Part shown: one piece after another, positions 63,358-64,000 of the stretch
Layout of the letters: each line of letters opens with the position of its first letter
Position numbering within the stretch: the first letter of the stretch is position 1
Source of the DNA: Neorhizobium populisoli
GTDB lineage: Bacteria > Pseudomonadota > Alphaproteobacteria > Rhizobiales > Rhizobiaceae
Length of the DNA stretch: 64,000 bases
Reading direction: 5' to 3'
Assembly: GCF_019430945.1 (NCBI RefSeq)
Contig: NZ_JAHYCB010000001.1
Coordinates: 744,001-808,000, forward strand
Program-made: the position numbers and the translations under genes
The notes under the pieces: generated by a model
Told to the model about the DNA's origin: nothing
Databases searched by the model: none
What the model saw: only the letters and a program-made list of their open reading frames with translations

Positions 63358-64000
63358 ATGAAGAAGATCGGCTTTCTTTCCTTCGGGCACTGGAACCCCT
63401 CGCCGCAGTCTGGCGCACGGTCGGCTTCCGACGTCCTCCTGCAATCCATCGACCTTGCCGTCGCCGCCGAAGAGCTTGGTGCGGACGGCGCCTATTTCCG
63501 TGTCCACCACTTCGCCCGGCAGCTCGCTTCGCCCTTCCCGCTTCTCGCCGCCGTCGGGGCGCGGACGAAGAAGATCGAGATCGGCACCGCCGTCATCGAC
63601 ATGCGCTACGAAAACCCGCTCTACATGGCGGAAGATGCCGGTGCGGCCGACGTGATTTCCGGCGGACGCCTGCAGCTCGGCATCAGCCGTGGCTCGCCGG
63701 AACAGGTGATCGACGGGTTCCGTTATTTCGGTTATGCGCCGGCCGAAGGCGAGACGGATGCCGACATGGGCCGTCGCCATGCGGAAGTGTTCTATGACGT
63801 GATCCGCGGCCAGGGTTTCGCCAAGCCCAATCCGCGGCCAATGTTTCCGAACCCGCCCGGCATGCTGCGCCTCGAGCCGCATTCGGAAGGCCTTCGCGAG
63901 CGCATCTGGTGGGGATCGAGCTCAAACGCCACCTCCGTCTGGGCCGCCAAGCTCGGCATGAACCTACAGAGCTCGACGCTGAAAACCGATGAAAGCGGCA
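63358..64000 (+). CDS. LLM-class flavin-dependent oxidoreductase, 3' truncated by window
   Basis: The first 214 residues of a luciferase-like monooxygenase are visible. The N-terminus MKKIGFLSFGHWNP, then VHHFARQLASPFPLLAAVGARTK and GTAVIDMRYENPLYMAEDAGAAD, match the bacterial LLM barrel, and LGISRGSPEQ binds the flavin phosphate region. The stop is outside the window. The ATG has no normal Shine-Dalgarno; the site GGGTGTATCACC takes its place. Confidence 0.9.
   Translation, partial: MKKIGFLSFGHWNPSPQSGARSASDVLLQSIDLAVAAEELGADGAYFRVHHFARQLASPFPLLAAVGARTKKIEIGTAVIDMRYENPLYMAEDAGAADVISGGRLQLGISRGSPEQVIDGFRYFGYAPAEGETDADMGRRHAEVFYDVIRGQGFAKPNPRPMFPNPPGMLRLEPHSEGLRERIWWGSSSNATSVWAAKLGMNLQSSTLKTDESG

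Overview
The window is a gene-dense, GC-rich stretch of bacterial chromosome from an alphaproteobacterium, most likely a member of the Rhizobiaceae (Rhizobium/Agrobacterium/Neorhizobium type). The basis is gene order as much as protein sequence: pepA-holC beside lptF-lptG-lptD-surA-pdxA-rsmA; fabD-fabG-acpP-fabF-mltG-yicC-gmk; rpsF-rpsR-DUF2232-rplI, dnaB, alr, radA-cvpA-purF. Palindromic 'ccccct...aagggggaag' intergenic repeats, which I associate with rhizobial genomes, occur at four places. I saw no tRNA, rRNA, CRISPR array, IS element or phage structural gene.

Layout. 1-3 kb: the 3' end of a prolyl oligopeptidase, a VapBC toxin-antitoxin pair behind a perfect inverted repeat, and a polysaccharide-deacetylase lipoprotein. 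3-5 kb (minus strand): pepA and holC, translationally coupled. 5.2-13.6 kb: a PAP2 phosphatase, then the outer-membrane assembly block lptF-lptG-lptD-surA, then pdxA and rsmA, largely with overlapping stop/start codons. 13.8-15.6 kb: an FtsI/PBP2-like transpeptidase outside any division cluster. 15.6-23.2 kb (minus strand): an EamA transporter, gmk, yicC, mltG and the fatty-acid set fabF, acpP, fabG, fabD. 23.4-26.2 kb: an aldo/keto reductase, then an AT-richer two-gene cassette (a lysozyme-superfamily-like protein and a DUF2272 protein).

26.5-36.6 kb is a long plus-strand housekeeping block for ribosomal proteins, replication, cell wall, recombination and purine synthesis. A ParDE-like toxin-antitoxin pair sits between alr and radA, and its toxin frame has no usual start codon. 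36.6-42.4 kb is more accessory: a DUF6985-like orphan, an SDR, an unrecognised protein, an iron-permease-family protein, a small membrane protein, cysS and a VOC protein. 42.4-45.2 kb is a five-gene string joined by 4-nt overlaps: DUF559, three GFA/CENP-V zinc proteins and proline iminopeptidase. cimA follows.

47-64 kb is regulatory and accessory: an NmrA-like protein with an AraC regulator, a DMT exporter, an ArsR-like regulator divergent from an SDR, an isoaspartyl-methyltransferase-like protein, two tandem RarD paralogues, a DHCW cupin, a LOG-family protein, a large Ala/Pro-rich LysM protein, an unrecognised secreted-looking or surface-looking protein, an Atm1-type ABC exporter, an AraC/SDR divergent pair and the start of an LLM flavin monooxygenase.

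The best leads for new biology are the 24.7-26.2 kb peptidoglycan-hydrolase-like cassette with its unusual leader, the ParE frame that seems to need a non-AUG start, the coupled GFA triplication, and two copies of a GGTG-N3-CACC site framing the upstream region of the LLM oxidoreductase. All calls come from reading the sequence; no database search was run.
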